64,000 bases of DNA from Heterobilharzia americana. Its lineage: Eukaryota > Platyhelminthes > Trematoda > Strigeidida > Schistosomatidae. This document shows, in pieces, positions 13,825 to 25,424 of the stretch; positions within the stretch are counted from its first letter, which is position 1; each line of letters opens with the position of its first letter. The DNA lies in the NCBI GenBank assembly GCA_944470555.2, contig OX104130.1, positions 66,779,160 to 66,843,159 of the forward strand, read 5' to 3'. The translations under genes and the position numbers were made by a program. Under the pieces are notes generated by a model. It was not told the DNA's origin. It ran no database searches and saw only the letters and a program-made list of their open reading frames with translations.

Positions 13825-14850
13825 AACGGAAAATAGTCCAAACTGAGTCAGATTTTAGTTGTATGTAGCGGGTTTATTGTTTCACTGATAGATTCCCGAA
13901 CAGGGTAATAGCTACATCTCATAGTTTGTAAGCAAGATGCAATAGCTGTTGTATTGCACAATATTTAGCCTTTCACAAGGTAACTATTAATTTGGGAATC
14001 AGTATGAAACAGTTAAAGATAACTATTCGGGGACATAAATAATAATACAGTCAGTTACGATAGCAAACAAAGTATAATAACCATTTATGCGGTCAAGAAT
14101 TCTGCTGTCCAACGCCAATTCACTGTTACTTCGTCACAACTAGCTAAAGTGTATGATTTCCAAGGCAGTGCATGTTTCTGGACCTTCTTATTCAAGTCAA
14201 ACAAAAGTGGTGCTTCTAAAATCCGATGTGCATCCTACTTTATTGCAGTAGGTTGTTTCCGTAGGTAAACGTTGTGAACCTTAAGCAACCATGCCATGGC
14301 GGTTAGTGAGTTGACTCACAATAAGGTGTAAGTGCTTTCATGTACTAACCACATGGGAATGGTCAGTGAAAGACACCCTAAGCAAGCAAGAATTTATCTC
14401 AGTACTAGCAAAACAAAAAATCAGAATCACCAAAGGTAGAAGCTGCACGACTTCACGTTAACTAGACGGTGATTAGTGCAGTTTACATGTTTCACCTTCT
14501 CTACCACCCTCTCGTTAAAAAACAAAAATAAAAGCGATTATGCATAGAAATATGTTTACCAAATCCACAGCTGGTGTAAAAATTTCATGTGAAAGCTTTC
14601 CCAGTGCAGATGTTCATTAACTTAACGCATCTTTAGTCGTTTCACTTTACGTATCACAGTGATCAGCCTCGCCTGGTTAACTAGTTCACTAGTTGCTGGC
14701 AAATCATAAACCCGGATAAACAAGGAAGGTTGGTCATAGGGCCAGCAACCCTACCCTCTAAAACCAACCCGACTGCTAAAGAAACTTCAAAGCACAAAGA
14801 AAATATAAGGGGTAAAAATAAGCTTATTCCTCGCTGAAATCAGGGAGACT
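13825..14850. other. Non-coding stretch, nothing recognised
   Basis: AT-rich sequence between the unknown island and the family B element. No frame, RNA gene or repeat that I can name. Confidence 0.4.
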
Positions 14851-14852
14851 AG

Positions 14853-17800
14853 ATGACGCCGGTTGGTGAAACGTTTCGGGAAGCCAATTCACCAGTATGT
14901 CTTCTCTCCACGAAAGTAAAAGTAAACATGGGGATATGGAATGTCTGCACCATGCTTGAACCTAGCAAGGCCACCCAGATTGCAAAAGAGGTGAGAAGAT
15001 GTAGCAAAGAAGTGCTAGGCCAGGAATCTGAGAAATCAGATGCAATGAAAGTGGACTCCCCAAACTGTCAACTGAATAGGAGCCAACAATCTACTCCGAT
15101 ATTGTCACCCAGACAACAACCAAGAGCGCAGTGAGTTCTCGAGTGGCTATCATGATATACCCCTCCCCCAACACCATCAAAGGCTCTCTCTCTCTCTCTC
15201 ATGCACTAGGAACCAATCTCCTCAGACAGGATCACCATCATGACAGCAAGATGGATTCAACTCAAAAGCAAACAAAGTCACAATCATACAATGCAACACC
15301 ATGCACCTACAAATAATGCACATGAAGACAAGAAGGGGGAATTCTAAAGACACCTGCAATCAGCACTGGACAAGCCTCACCCCAGATGATGATATCAAAA
15401 TTCTAAAGGGCGACATGAACGCAAAACTGGTTGCGGACAACACAGGAAGAGAACCAATCATTGGTCGAGAAGCACTAGGCGAAATGATGAATGAGAATGG
15501 AGAACTGTTTGCAGACTTCTGCGCATTCAACGATGTCGTGATTGCAGTGAGGCACTGTATTCAAGCACAAGGATACCCACAAGGTGACATGGATTTCACT
15601 TCACCAGACACCAGGACACACTAAAAATCAGATCGACTTCATCTCAATGAGAAGAAAGTGGAGACGCAGTCTACTGGAAACAAGATCAGATCAAGAAGGG
15701 GAGCAGATGTAGGTTCACACCACTATCTAGTGCAAGGAAACTGACTTCAAAATCAGGTTGAAAGCCTTCAATGAAGTTGGTGATGATAGACCACAGTTCG
15801 AGTTCAACACCCAGAACACAAACTGAACTGAAGGACGAAACTACAAAGGACATCATCCTCACCTCAGCCATCGGGACAAAATAGGAGATACTGAGCAACG
15901 TTCCTGAAGAAACCTGTATGGAAGAACGTTGGAAGTCTTTGAAAGTTATGTTGAGAGAAACCTGCATAACCGTGCTAGAAAGGAAGAGCAAACAAGACAA
16001 GGAATGGATCTCGATGGACACATGGAAGCTGACAGAGCAGAGAGAGGAAGATGTTGAGGTAGAAGATGAACCAGTGCAGTGCAGTGCATGGATGAACAAC
16101 GAAAGAAGGAACTGAACACAACCTATAAAACCTATAACACTGAGCAAATAAGTGAAGAAGAATAGTGCGCACAAAGACAAAAGACACTTCTAGGACACAC
16201 TGGCAACTGAGGCAGAACAGGCTGCAGGTAGGAGAGACCTGACGACACTATATCAAACAACCGAAATGCTATCTGGGAAGAGATCAACACAGATGAAACC
16301 CATAAAAGATGATGAAGGAAATCTAGTTACTAAAGAAGAGAAACAAAGGAAACGATGGGTTGACCACTACGAGAAGCTCTTGAGCCGACCACCACCACCT
16401 GCGACTCCTCCAGAAATACCACCTGCAGCGCAGTCACAGAATCACCGGTGAACACATGCTCCCCGACAAGAGTAGAAGTGAAGTCCTGAATGCCATTAAG
16501 CTGCTGAAGCACGCGAGAGTAGGAGGACTGGATAGAATTCCTTCAGAAGAACTGAGAGCGGACGCAGAGACAACAGCGGACATGCTCACACCACTACTTC
16601 AAGAGGTTTGAAAGGAAGGAAGGAAAGGTACCTGCTCATTGATGGGAGGAAGGGATACCTTCTCAAAATCCCAAAAGAAGGAGATCTAAGCCTTTGCAAG
16701 AACTGGTGTGGAGTCATGCTACTGTCCACCCCAAGCAAGCAAAATATTAGGTCGCATCATCCTGGAGAGACTAAGAGATGCTCTGGATTCAAAATTATGA
16801 CTGGAACAGGCTGGCTGGCTGGCTTCAGGAACAACAAATTATGTGTGGGTCAAATTGCAACTCTACGCATCATCATTAAATGGTTGTCAACTCTTTACCT
16901 TACATCAACTTCATCGACTTTGAACAGGCCTTCGACAGCGTCGACCGAGAAGTAATTTAGCCGGCAGCTATTTCAACACCACGGTTTTAGTGCCACAAAA
17001 CTTTATCAGTCTCATTCAACAGCTATATGAAGGCACCACACACCAAGTGATCCACAATGGAAAGCTCAGTGACGCCCCGAAGTGAAGGCAGGAGTAAGAC
17101 AAGGTTGCCGCCTACTATCACCGATGATCTTCCCGATTGTGGTCGACTGGATCATGCAGCAAACAGTGAGAAGAGAGAAGATGAGCATACGCTGCTGGAC
17201 CGATGAAACGAGTTCAGAAGATTTGGATTTAGCCTATGATTTGTATCCAAAGTCACAAAAACTCGAAGATCTGCAAGCGAAAACCATCAAGTTGATAAAA
17301 GAGGCAGCGAACGCGGAACTTCAAGTGAACGTATAAGAAAACAGATGATGAAGATACCCAGCCAGCAACATCAACAACAAGAAGCACCAGTCACCATTAA
17401 CGGGAGGAGCTTAAAGGAAGTAGTCTTCTTCACCTATCTAGGCAGCATCGTTTCAACTACAGGCAGTTGCACTCATTAGTACGTCAAAGCCACGATCGGA
17501 AAAGCAAGACAGGTCTTCCTTCATTAATCTAAAGTCACTGTGATCTTCTGCACCCGGCATAAAGAACGAGATCCGGATTTTCAACACTAATGTCAGTCAA
17601 GTCAGTGCTTCCGTGTGATGGTTGAGAGACTTGGCGCGTTGCGAAGAGCATTTCCAACGAACCACAGACATTCACCAACAGCTGCCACCAACACTAGCTC
17701 ACTTGATACTGAAGATCAGATGGCCGGAAAGAATAAGCAGCAAGGAAATCTGGCTGGTGACGAACCAAGCAAGAACCTATCACCCAACAAATATGCAGAA

Positions 17801-18062
17801 GAAAGTGGAGATGGACTGGGCATACACTGAGTTGAGCACTCGATGTCATCACGCCCCAGGCTGGGCCGTCCAGTGGAATCCAGATGGGAAACGACGAGTT
17901 GGGCGCCCGAGCCGAGGGTGATATGGAGATCATATGAGGAAGAAATGAAAGCTTTTGGGCAGTCGTGGAGCCAGGTTGAAAAGACTGCAGAGAAGAGAGT
18001 GAAATGGAAACATGCTACCGAAGCCCTATGTTCTATTAGGAACCCAAGGGACAAATAATAAT
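14853..18062 (+). mobile_element. Decayed RTE-like non-LTR retrotransposon, family B copy 1
   Basis: Endonuclease-reverse transcriptase element, close to full length (3.2 kb). The endonuclease start is visible as GIWNVCTMLEPSKA near 14930. GDMNAKLVADNTGRE (15410) and NENGELFADFCAFN (15500) follow, then the linker ending KRWVDHYEKLLSRPPPP (16350). The reverse transcriptase shows FIDFEQAFDSVDRE (16910), GVRQGCRLLSPM (17090) and GRPSRG with the C-terminal KRVKW block (17900-18000). It ends in short (ATA) repeats at about 18050, typical of RTE tails. The catalytic FADD box is lost (DLDLAYDLYP at 17220). Stops and frameshifts are many. It is very similar at base level to the copy at 44890. Confidence 0.88.
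15181..15200. repeat. (CT)n microsatellite inside family B copy 1
   Basis: Short CT run after ggctctctct. The same site in the other family B copy (45194-45218) is longer, so the run varies in length between copies. Confidence 0.8.
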
Positions 18063-18455
18063 AATAACCATAATGATCAACTTCTTGTTTTTTTGGTTAG
18101 TCGAGCACTTATTTCTTTCTGCTGAACTGAATAGTAAAAAGGGTGAGACGTGGTATATTTGAGACTAACCTCAAACCCTTTCTTTTGCGTCGCCCAACCG
18201 TCCATAACGCTTCAACAAGTTTCATCGTAACGATTTCAAACTTCTTTTCTGCTTGTTGGTAAAGTCCCACTAAAGCGATTTGTTTTCTGGTTTACATCAG
18301 GAATTCCTATTTATTATCTTAGCACTGCATCGTTAATAAACACGTGGCCATGACTTTGCAGGTACGTATATGAATATCTACACTGTCCTTTATTTTGTCT
18401 ACAATTATATTTCATGCAACTTATGACGTGACTTGTAGTAAAAAAACAACAAAAA
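18063..18455. other. Non-coding stretch, nothing recognised
   Basis: Unique-looking AT-rich sequence between the family B element and the epsilon repeat. Confidence 0.4.
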
Positions 18456-18457
18456 AC

Positions 18458-18635
18458 GCACTCAGCCACCTTGTGCACATTCGCGTAGTAGACGATTAGT
18501 CACATCTATTGCGTTGCGGTTAGCGATACTGGTTTCCCAAACTTCGGTAGATGGGGAGGGAGTTTGAACCGGTGATCTACTGGTTAATGGTCATCTCCCT
18601 AAATCAATGAACCATAGTCATTGTAGTGAAAACTG
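18458..18635 (-). repeat. Epsilon tRNA-derived short repeat
   Basis: One of four minus-strand copies of the same repeat (others at 49320, 61015 and 61935). Landmarks on the plus strand are cagccaccttgtgcacattc, an aaacttcggtagatggg segment, a gtttgaacc.g B-box complement and a ccctaaatcaatgaacca A-box complement. Read on the minus strand it resembles a tRNA-like head with degraded pol III A and B boxes. No hammerhead core is visible. Confidence 0.65.
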
Positions 18636-18639
18636 CAGT

Positions 18640-19455
18640 TATAAGTCTCTTTTAGGGAAATGGAAGCTTCAATTAAATGTCCTCGGTCTGTGAGCATCAT
18701 TCTTCATAAACAACTTTACTTACTTTCTACCTAGGAAGTGAACTCAAACATACAGGAGTAAGGGAAGTGTGTGCAAAAGCGGGAATATGATTTCTAAGCG
18801 GATATTTCCACACTACTCGCAAAATTCACCCATTTATCATTTTATTTACACCAGATTTTCTCACTGTCTGTTTTATTCTTGTACTGACCACCTTATATCT
18901 GTACTACCTACCTGACTTCTGAATTCATTGAAAATTGCGGTAAAGCACTTGAGATGATACGGTAGATGTATATTTCGTCAAGTGATATTCATAAGGTATG
19001 GTATACGCAGTAGTGAAAACATTCTCAGTCACTTCGTCCACACTTTTCTGTGAAGAAAAAGTTCAAATAGGGTCCTTTGCAGCCGTTAATAAGTTTGTCC
19101 ACATGACACCCAAAGAAAGTTTCTGTAATAAAAATTTGAAAGAATGTTGTACGTGCACATAAATAGGGTCCACCATTGAACCTACGTAGGTTTTTCGCTT
19201 GACAAGCTTAACTCCTTTATCCTAAAGGTTGTGGAGGAAGGATTTAGTGACGCCACCATAATTTTCTCAACTTCTTCTTAGATAAGCAAGGGGCCTGCAA
19301 TTTTGAATTGATTACGGTTATAGGAAGCATAATGGTTCAGAGGAATTTTACATCTTATAGTTCTGTAGGTGTTATTCTCTGTCTTAGTTTTTCGTGAAGA
19401 ACCTTACATAGGGAATTGTAGTTGCATATATGGCTTCAACACTGCACTCGTCGTA
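18640..19455. other. Non-coding stretch, mostly unrecognised
   Basis: No clear frame. The last few hundred bases may be decayed upstream sequence of the Penelope-like element that starts near 19460, but no motif supports this. Confidence 0.35.
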
Positions 19456-19459
19456 ACCT

Positions 19460-20150
19460 TGAAACATGACTTTGGTTCGTTCAGCAATTAACCTCACAAT
19501 GGAAGAGGAGAAAAATGACCGTATTCCATTTCTTGATGTTTTGCTGGTAAGAAGGTTAGATAGAACTTTGAAACGAAGTGTATACAGAAAGCCCGAATCA
19601 ACAGGTCAATACACGCCTTTCTTTAGCGCCGTACCCCTCGAATACAAAAGTAACCTGGTGAAATGCCTAGCATGTCGCGTCACAGCTCTTTGCTCAGATG
19701 ACGTTATAGAGGAAGAGTTCGCCACCATCTATGACCTGTTTAGTAGGAAGGTTTGTAACCAAGCATATGAATGTCAGGAGGGTTAAGACAAGAACGCCAA
19801 CAGTTTCTGAGTAGTAAATCTTCTTGAAGCTGAAATTCAAGAGTGACATTGTCAGTGAAATGCAAGAAATAAAGACAGACTGCCTGATCCTGCCACTTCT
19901 ATGTACACTTATCAGTTCAACTTCTGCGGAGCTAGTTACATTGGGAGCACAATGAGGCAGACCCATCGTCAAATTTCTGAGCACCACCCATCACGGTTGA
20001 GCAAATGAAAAATTGAAACAATATAGAGTTCCATACTTGCACACTTAGTTGACACGGGACATCAAGTGGATACCAGAAAAGCTTTCAAAATTATTTATCA
20101 ATATTTATTTAATCAATATGATGTTCCCCCTCTCTAATTCGGTTGGATTT
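19460..20150 (+). mobile_element. Penelope-like element remnant with GIY-YIG endonuclease part
   Basis: An open frame at 19466-19786 matches the C-terminal reverse transcriptase region of Penelope-like elements: INLTMEEEKNDRIPFLDVLL, then VYRKPESTGQYTPFFS and VPLEYKSNLVKCL. After a frameshift, the segment near 19890-20000 shows CGASYIGSTMRQTHRQISEH, the GIY-YIG-type nuclease core of such elements. A later segment (LVDTGHQVDTRKAFKII, 20045-20095) is also typical. Only the C-terminal third is present, and it is broken by stops and a frameshift. Confidence 0.85.
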
Positions 20151-20164
20151 AAATTGGGATGAGA

Positions 20165-20390
20165 AGTCTAGACTAGGCAGCCAGTGTGAGTACAATCAAG
20201 CGGTAGTAATGCACCAGGGATCCACATGGTAGTCAGGCAAAACCGTTTGTGACATAAAAATCTGGTTAGTAGTCGGACCTCGTAGCTCAGTTGGTAGAGC
20301 ACAGAACCGGTAACCCGGTGGTCGCCAGTTCGAATCCGGCCGCGGTCCAGATTTCCATCTCACACTCACTTATCACCCACTATCAAAACT
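20165..20390 (+). repeat. Delta tRNA-derived SINE, best copy
   Basis: A leader of about 110 bases (aggcagccagtgtgagta...) precedes a tRNA-like segment at 20276-20351, and a tail ttccatctcacactcact...cacccactat follows. The tRNA-like part has an intact A box (TAGCTCAGTTGGTAGAGC, 20283-20300), an intact B box (AGTTCGAATCC, 20327-20337) and a mostly paired acceptor stem (GGACCTC with GCGGTCC). Related copies lie at 22605, 23140, 50175, 57000 and 57130, so this is a SINE and not a working tRNA gene. Confidence 0.8.
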
Positions 20391-20391
20391 A

Positions 20392-20900
20392 TTTATCACA
20401 CTCCAGTTAATTTACCACGAGGATTACGCATTTGCTTACTTCACATAGCAGAGGTGATTGTAACGCATCTTTACTTACTTAACCTTTGCATACAAAAGAA
20501 GATTATTCCACCACTTTCATTAGCGTGGCTGTCAACATGATGTAACTTCTAGTATAGTCTTTGCACACCTCTTCCCCCTCTTGCTTCTACCAATATTCAT
20601 TTGTCTTTCCATTATTACGTAATCAATTATTGCTTATGACTGAACACTTATCCAAAATCACTCCATTTACCTAAGAATCACCTGCTTGATATTTCCAGTG
20701 GTAATTGCTCGATTGACTATTTACATCTTAGTTTCTAAAACATCACCTTCATGACCTACTTAAAATCTATAACTGTTGTTCACCAACCCCTCACCACTTG
20801 ATTGGTATTTTGATTAGATTATAAAACTATGTATTAATGTAGAGCCCAAGACGAAGTCTTCTTCCTAAAAAACGAATTAATTTTTGTATAAATGGTGAAT
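20392..20900. other. AT-rich non-coding stretch
   Basis: No gene or nameable repeat seen. Confidence 0.4.
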
Positions 20901-20904
20901 CTCG

Positions 20905-21075
20905 TGTCCCATTGGCCTAGTCGATAAAGCTTTGTCGTTTGAAGCGATGGATACTGGGTCCAAGTCTCAATGGGAAAAACATCACTCACTTAGGTGCAGG
21001 TACATCCATCTGACGAGTCCAAAATAGGACGGAACATTCATCTTGGATTCCACTGCTAGCTGCCAAGTAGACTAC
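20905..21075 (+). repeat. Alpha (Sm-alpha-like) SINE with mutated hammerhead
   Basis: A tRNA-like head (A-box-like TGGCCTAGTCGATAAAGC, B-box-like GGGTCCAAGTCTC near 20957) is followed at about 21000-21060 by a hammerhead segment: CATCTGACGAGTCC, stem II, GGACGGAAC, TTGGATTCCACTGCTAGC. The core GAA is changed to GGA, so activity is unlikely. Otherwise this copy shows the full layout of the family. Confidence 0.82.
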
Positions 21076-21079
21076 AATA

Positions 21080-21700
21080 CGAAGAAGTTACCATTCAAGT
21101 TGCATGCCAAAATAATAAAATTATTCCGTTTCAAGAACTTTTTAGTGCAACACAATACAGTTCATATACAATCTTTATATTCATGTAACCTTTTAAGCGA
21201 TAAATCTCATATTTTCCTCTTGTAAAAGGAAAGGAAAATCAGTCAGTAAATGAAGAAGAAAAAAGCAGAAATTGCGTTTATTCGTAAACTACCATTGTTT
21301 ATTTTCCGTGGCAGATGCGTCAATATTGTCTTACATTTTATTCTTATTTGGTTGTTGGTGGATAGCTGTAGAATCTGGAATCCAAGTTATATTCTATGTA
21401 GAACTGGTTAACTCAAAGTACTTTTATCCTAGTGACTGATGATACTTCCATCAAAACTCCGTCTAAGAAACTACTTATTCAAACATTGAAGCTTGGCAGA
21501 AATACTTGGACAGTTAATCAAAATTTACTTCACAGAGAATATAATATTTATTCAAATAAGGGATATGCTAAAAAAGAGATCAGTTAATTAGTTCATTAAA
21601 ACAAACACCAAGAAGAGTACTCAAGAATGAAATAATAACAAAAGAATCACCATCCTCACAAAAGGTGGATTTAGGAACTCAAAAACGTAAGGTACAATAC
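21080..21700. other. AT-rich non-coding stretch
   Basis: Nothing recognised; the small frame at 21043-21225 starts inside the alpha repeat and is not a gene. Confidence 0.4.
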
Positions 21701-21754
21701 TAGCACTCAAAGTGACAGTTTCTAGGTTGGGTTCTCCGTGAAAGTACCATCACT

Positions 21755-21830
21755 TCCTGATATGTAGGTATTTCTCTCCGACAATTTCTGCATAGGATGA
21801 AATACACGTCATAGATTCCACTGTTGGTAA
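21755..21830 (+). repeat. Very degenerate alpha-type hammerhead repeat
   Basis: Aligns with the alpha hammerhead segment through ATAGGATGAAATACACGTC and ATAGATTCCACTGTTGG, but the first core block is unrecognisable. An old copy. Confidence 0.5.
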
Positions 21831-22034
21831 AATCAATACTTAAACTGTACAAAAAGCAGCTCTGTTATTAGGCTGCATATTTTTTTGATAACAGAGAGAA
21901 GTTAGTCGTTAGAGAAAAATTACTGGATAAGCTTAAACCAACGATATTTTTAGAAATAAATGAAGGATTGAGCTAAGAAAAGTTTTTTTCAATTAAATCT
22001 TCATCACTGGCTCTAAACTAATATATTATTTCAC

Positions 22035-22215
22035 AAGGTAGTATTCATCGCGAACTGAGATCATTTGGAGAACCATTGAAAATCTGAGAGCAGTGGACAG
22101 ATGTTTTGTCTTAGTATAGGGCTTCCCAGAAGTACCCACCTACTAACCCCATACCCCCCAAAGACCGGATTCCAAACCATTAGGTCTCGTGGCAAGTACG
22201 TACTTCTGAGAAATT
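22035..22215 (-). repeat. Degenerate beta-type hammerhead repeat
   Basis: Minus-strand relative of the beta repeat at 36788-37195. The reverse complement shows GGTGGGTACTTCTGGGAAG, stem II, AAGACAAAACATCTGTCCA, then the tail with a GATGAATAC end. Core bases are altered (CUGGGAA and CAAAA), so no cleavage is expected. Confidence 0.6.
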
Positions 22216-22600
22216 CCATTCCAGAAAGAAATAGCTATCCAAAGCTTCCAGGTTTTCAACTGATCTTAGTCAATGGTGGATACTACCTTGAAATAAATAA
22301 ATCCTTACAAACATCACACTGTGTGGTTTTTACACCTAATAATGCCATAACATTTAGTATTAGTGGGTTAATTGACTAAAATAGTTATAAACTGAAAGTT
22401 GCTTCTGAGGCTAACAACTGGAGAAATGAAGATGCAAACTGATGAATGCGTTACTTACATAAGATTGATGTGTACATCAAATAAAGTAAAATAGGTTGTT
22501 AATTCACTGGTTGCATCATGAAATAAAAGTTGGAAAGCTTTGGATAAGTAGACACACGTTGATATAACTGTGTAATAATGAGGAAATGGAAAATTATCAT
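22216..22600. other. Non-coding stretch
   Basis: No gene recognised; the open frame 22101-22379 runs across the beta repeat and has no family features. Confidence 0.4.
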
Positions 22601-22604
22601 TTCG

Positions 22605-22870
22605 ACTATCTTAAGATGGCCGTGGTTTAGCAGACTAGTATTTTTATTGGATGATGATTGATAGTGAAATGAAAATTTGCACCACGGCCGGATTCGAAAC
22701 ACCAAACACCAGGTTCCCAGCCCGATGCTCTACCGACTGATCTACGAGATCCAACTGCTGACCATATTTTTTCTATTTCTCTTCAGTCACCGTGGGTTTT
22801 ACCTGACTATAATGTGAATGCGTGATGCGTTACTACTGTAGTGGGCGTTGCTGATAAGAATGGATATAAG
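22605..22870 (-). repeat. Delta SINE, minus strand
   Basis: Reverse complement shows the delta leader, then TCTCGTAGATCAGTCGGTAG (A box), TTTCGAATCCGGCCGTGG (B box and acceptor end) and the tail aaattttcatttcac. The A box carries one change from the best copy. Confidence 0.75.
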
Positions 22871-23139
22871 TAGTATATGTTGAGGGGGTGGCAGAAACCA
22901 TAGGAAATTACCAGCAATGGGTAAAGATTCCGCCAAGGGAAATGCAAGAGACAAGGCAGGAGTATAAAGAGAAAATCAAGAAAGAGGCAGGAGAGGAAAT
23001 GAAGCACATTTTACAAATGACGGTTTTAGTCCGAGGTGTACCATATTTGCACACTGGCTGTTTAGTCAGGACTTCTCATCCCAGTCTAAATCTACCTGAA
23101 TTATTGAGAGGGAGCATCATACTGATACATGAGATAGTC

Positions 23140-23285
23140 ATGGTTTAGCAGACTTGTATTTATGCTGGGTGACGACTGAGAGTGAAGTGAGAGTTTGCAC
23201 GAGTGGTCGCTTGTTTGAATCCGACCGGGATTGGAATTTTCATTTCAACCTTTAATCATCACCCAGTATAAATGGAAAACTGACA
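23140..23285. repeat. Two delta SINE fragments, inverted
   Basis: The left fragment (about 23140-23205) is minus-strand tail sequence of the delta SINE (tgctgggtgacgactgagag). The right fragment (about 23208-23280) is the plus-strand B box, GTTTGAATCCGACC, and tail to cacccagtataaat. Together they form an imperfect palindrome with arms of about 50 bases. Confidence 0.65.
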
Positions 23286-23689
23286 AGACAAGTAATATGA
23301 ATTAAACAACGGAAAGGGTTCTGTGTTAACAAATTAAAGTTTATTATACAAGAGAAAGATGAAACAAATTGAAGTTAGACATCAATTTACCCTGATGGCC
23401 AAGATAATGACAAATATTCACCTCTTAAAAGTATATAACAATAGCTTTTTCCGTGTGTAGCAAGCGAATACGTTGACTATCCCCGAAAACTGGATGGCAT
23501 ACAGCAGATATTTGTTAAGACCCTACTTGTATCTACTTCATAATCAGTATCTACCAAATAATCAAGCACTGAGCTTTTTTATCATATTCAGTCTACATAT
23601 ACTCACACCTACCAGTATAGTTTAGGAATAACATATTAATGGGAGATTTATGTTTAACAAGTATCTCAAATTATTATTGATGGATGGTG

Positions 23690-23757
23690 ATAAAGAGTGG
23701 AATCCAGGATGCGTGTTTCACCCTATTTAGAACTCGTCAGCAGGGTGTACTTAGTGT
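23690..23757 (-). ncRNA. Alpha-type hammerhead motif with intact core
   Basis: On the minus strand, CUGACGA is followed by a weak stem II (GUUC with GGGU, mostly G-U pairs), then GAA and an AUC cleavage triplet before CUGGAUUCC. All core bases are kept. Stem I has one mismatch against the family pairing CCAG/CUGG (here CCUG). No tRNA-like head is seen, so the copy is truncated. Cleavage is possible but doubtful. Confidence 0.6.
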
Positions 23758-23759
23758 AT

Positions 23760-24990
23760 CTTAAGTATTACATTACTTCAGCCTTAGCAAATAATATCGA
23801 CAACTTCGAATTCTAACTCTTCACTTAAGTAGATAATAGCGAATTGATGAGTCTGTAAATTACTTTTACCTAACTGATTTGAACTGAAGAAACCAAGAGA
23901 ATAGCAGAGAGAGTTTAAGTTCTTTGTACAGATTCTTCAGCTGGACTGGCTAATTCAAAAGGAGATTACGGATGCTTGTAGGAAATATAGAGGGTCTACA
24001 TTGATGGTAACATTAATAACCAACTAGAATGTTATCTGCAGATGCTTTTTTCTTTTTGTAAAAGTATTTAGATGCATGAACTTATCCAGGTATTTTATTG
24101 AGTAAATACAGCACACTGGTAACACATTCATCACTTGACTCCCTACATCTACTAAAAAATGTTAAACTTTAATAGTAGTGAAATGTAGTTCACTATCACA
24201 TTTGGTGACATATTTAGTAATGCTGAATATTCAATTCTCTAAACTGATTAAAAGACAGTTTTCTTCGGCCATTAATAGAGATGACCTAAAACACAGAGAC
24301 AAATATTTAGCTTATATATACACCGTAAACAATTACGTTTAATGCATTTACCTAAAGGTTATATCGATAAAACTGATTCTAAATCAAACGCACTTACTGT
24401 CTATTCTTAATTCTTATTCCCTGTAAGAAAAATGTACAATTATAAGTAAATAATATTTCAAAGGAGACAGGTTTATGAGGAGTTTATTGAGTTCAAATGT
24501 ATTCAATAAAAATGAAACTCAACTGGAGAACTGTATCAAATTAGATACTGTTAGACAAATCGTTTTGTACTGCAAGGTCGAGTAAATCACGTATGATACT
24601 CATTAGATGATGATTAATCTATATCATGAATCGAAACAAGTTGGGAAAGGTGAAGTGTTTCATTCCTATCCATTGACTTATTCATAAAGTATTGGTCACA
24701 AAAACTAACAGTAGTATGCTTCACTTCACATGAGCTCATGCGTGCGTACTTTTGAAATATCTCAAGCTAGAGTAGAATAGCTCTTTAGTACCTCCATATT
24801 TTAAATGATCGTCCAGTTGATATTATTCAGTGATTGACACTTTGAAACTAAAAAAGTTTTGGTTATGTGGGGTTCTCTGAGTTAATTTGTTTAGTGGTAA
24901 TGCTTTCATTGGCCTTCTAGACAACAACAACAGCACTAAATTCAATATGAAATGTAGCTCAAAACTCAACAAATTCCCTTCAAATCATAA
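23760..24990. other. AT-rich non-coding stretch
   Basis: Strongly AT-rich, without long frames or recognised repeats. Confidence 0.45.
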
Positions 24991-24999
24991 TATACAGAC

Positions 25000-25420
25000 C
25001 AAAAGACAAAGAAGTCAGAGAGGATAAACCAAACATTATTTCCAAAAACAATTACAACAATTGTAATCAACACTTCATTGGACAAAGTGGTCGCCATCTT
25101 TACCGTTGTCATTAATTGGCATTGAAACATTACAACAATTCATGTGGACAACTATGGACATGATTTCAACTTTGGAAATGTAGAGAACTTGGACAGAGGA
25201 AACACAAAATATATTACAAAATTTCTAGAACCTTAATGTTCACGTCGATAAGTAGTTAATAAATATCTGAACAAAGACCTAGTCTACCAGCCAATAAGAA
25301 AAACGGTGAACAACTAAAAGGTCAGAGGTCAATATAAAATCTATTCAAACAATAGCAGCACAATCAAAGGAAATTAACTATCACATGTTCTTTCTCTAGG
25401 ACTTAAACACTCACGGGAAA
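25000..25420 (+). mobile_element. Possible Penelope-like fragment
   Basis: A short block reading HFIGQSGRHLYRCH near 25073-25115 resembles the GIY-YIG nuclease core of Penelope-like elements. The surrounding frames are broken and the match is weak. Confidence 0.3.
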
Positions 25421-25424
25421 ACTT

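Noticed and set aside
18458..18635. Hammerhead in the epsilon repeat
   Set aside because: No CUGANGA followed by a paired stem and GAA could be found on either strand in any of the four copies.
20276..20351. tRNA gene
   Set aside because: The cloverleaf is good, but the same leader, tRNA-like part and tail recur in several delta copies, the anticodon arm is imperfect and no T-run terminator follows; it is the head of a SINE.
22888..23148. Plus-strand frame of 86 codons
   Set aside because: Lysine- and glutamate-rich, without family features, and its 3' end runs into a delta SINE fragment.
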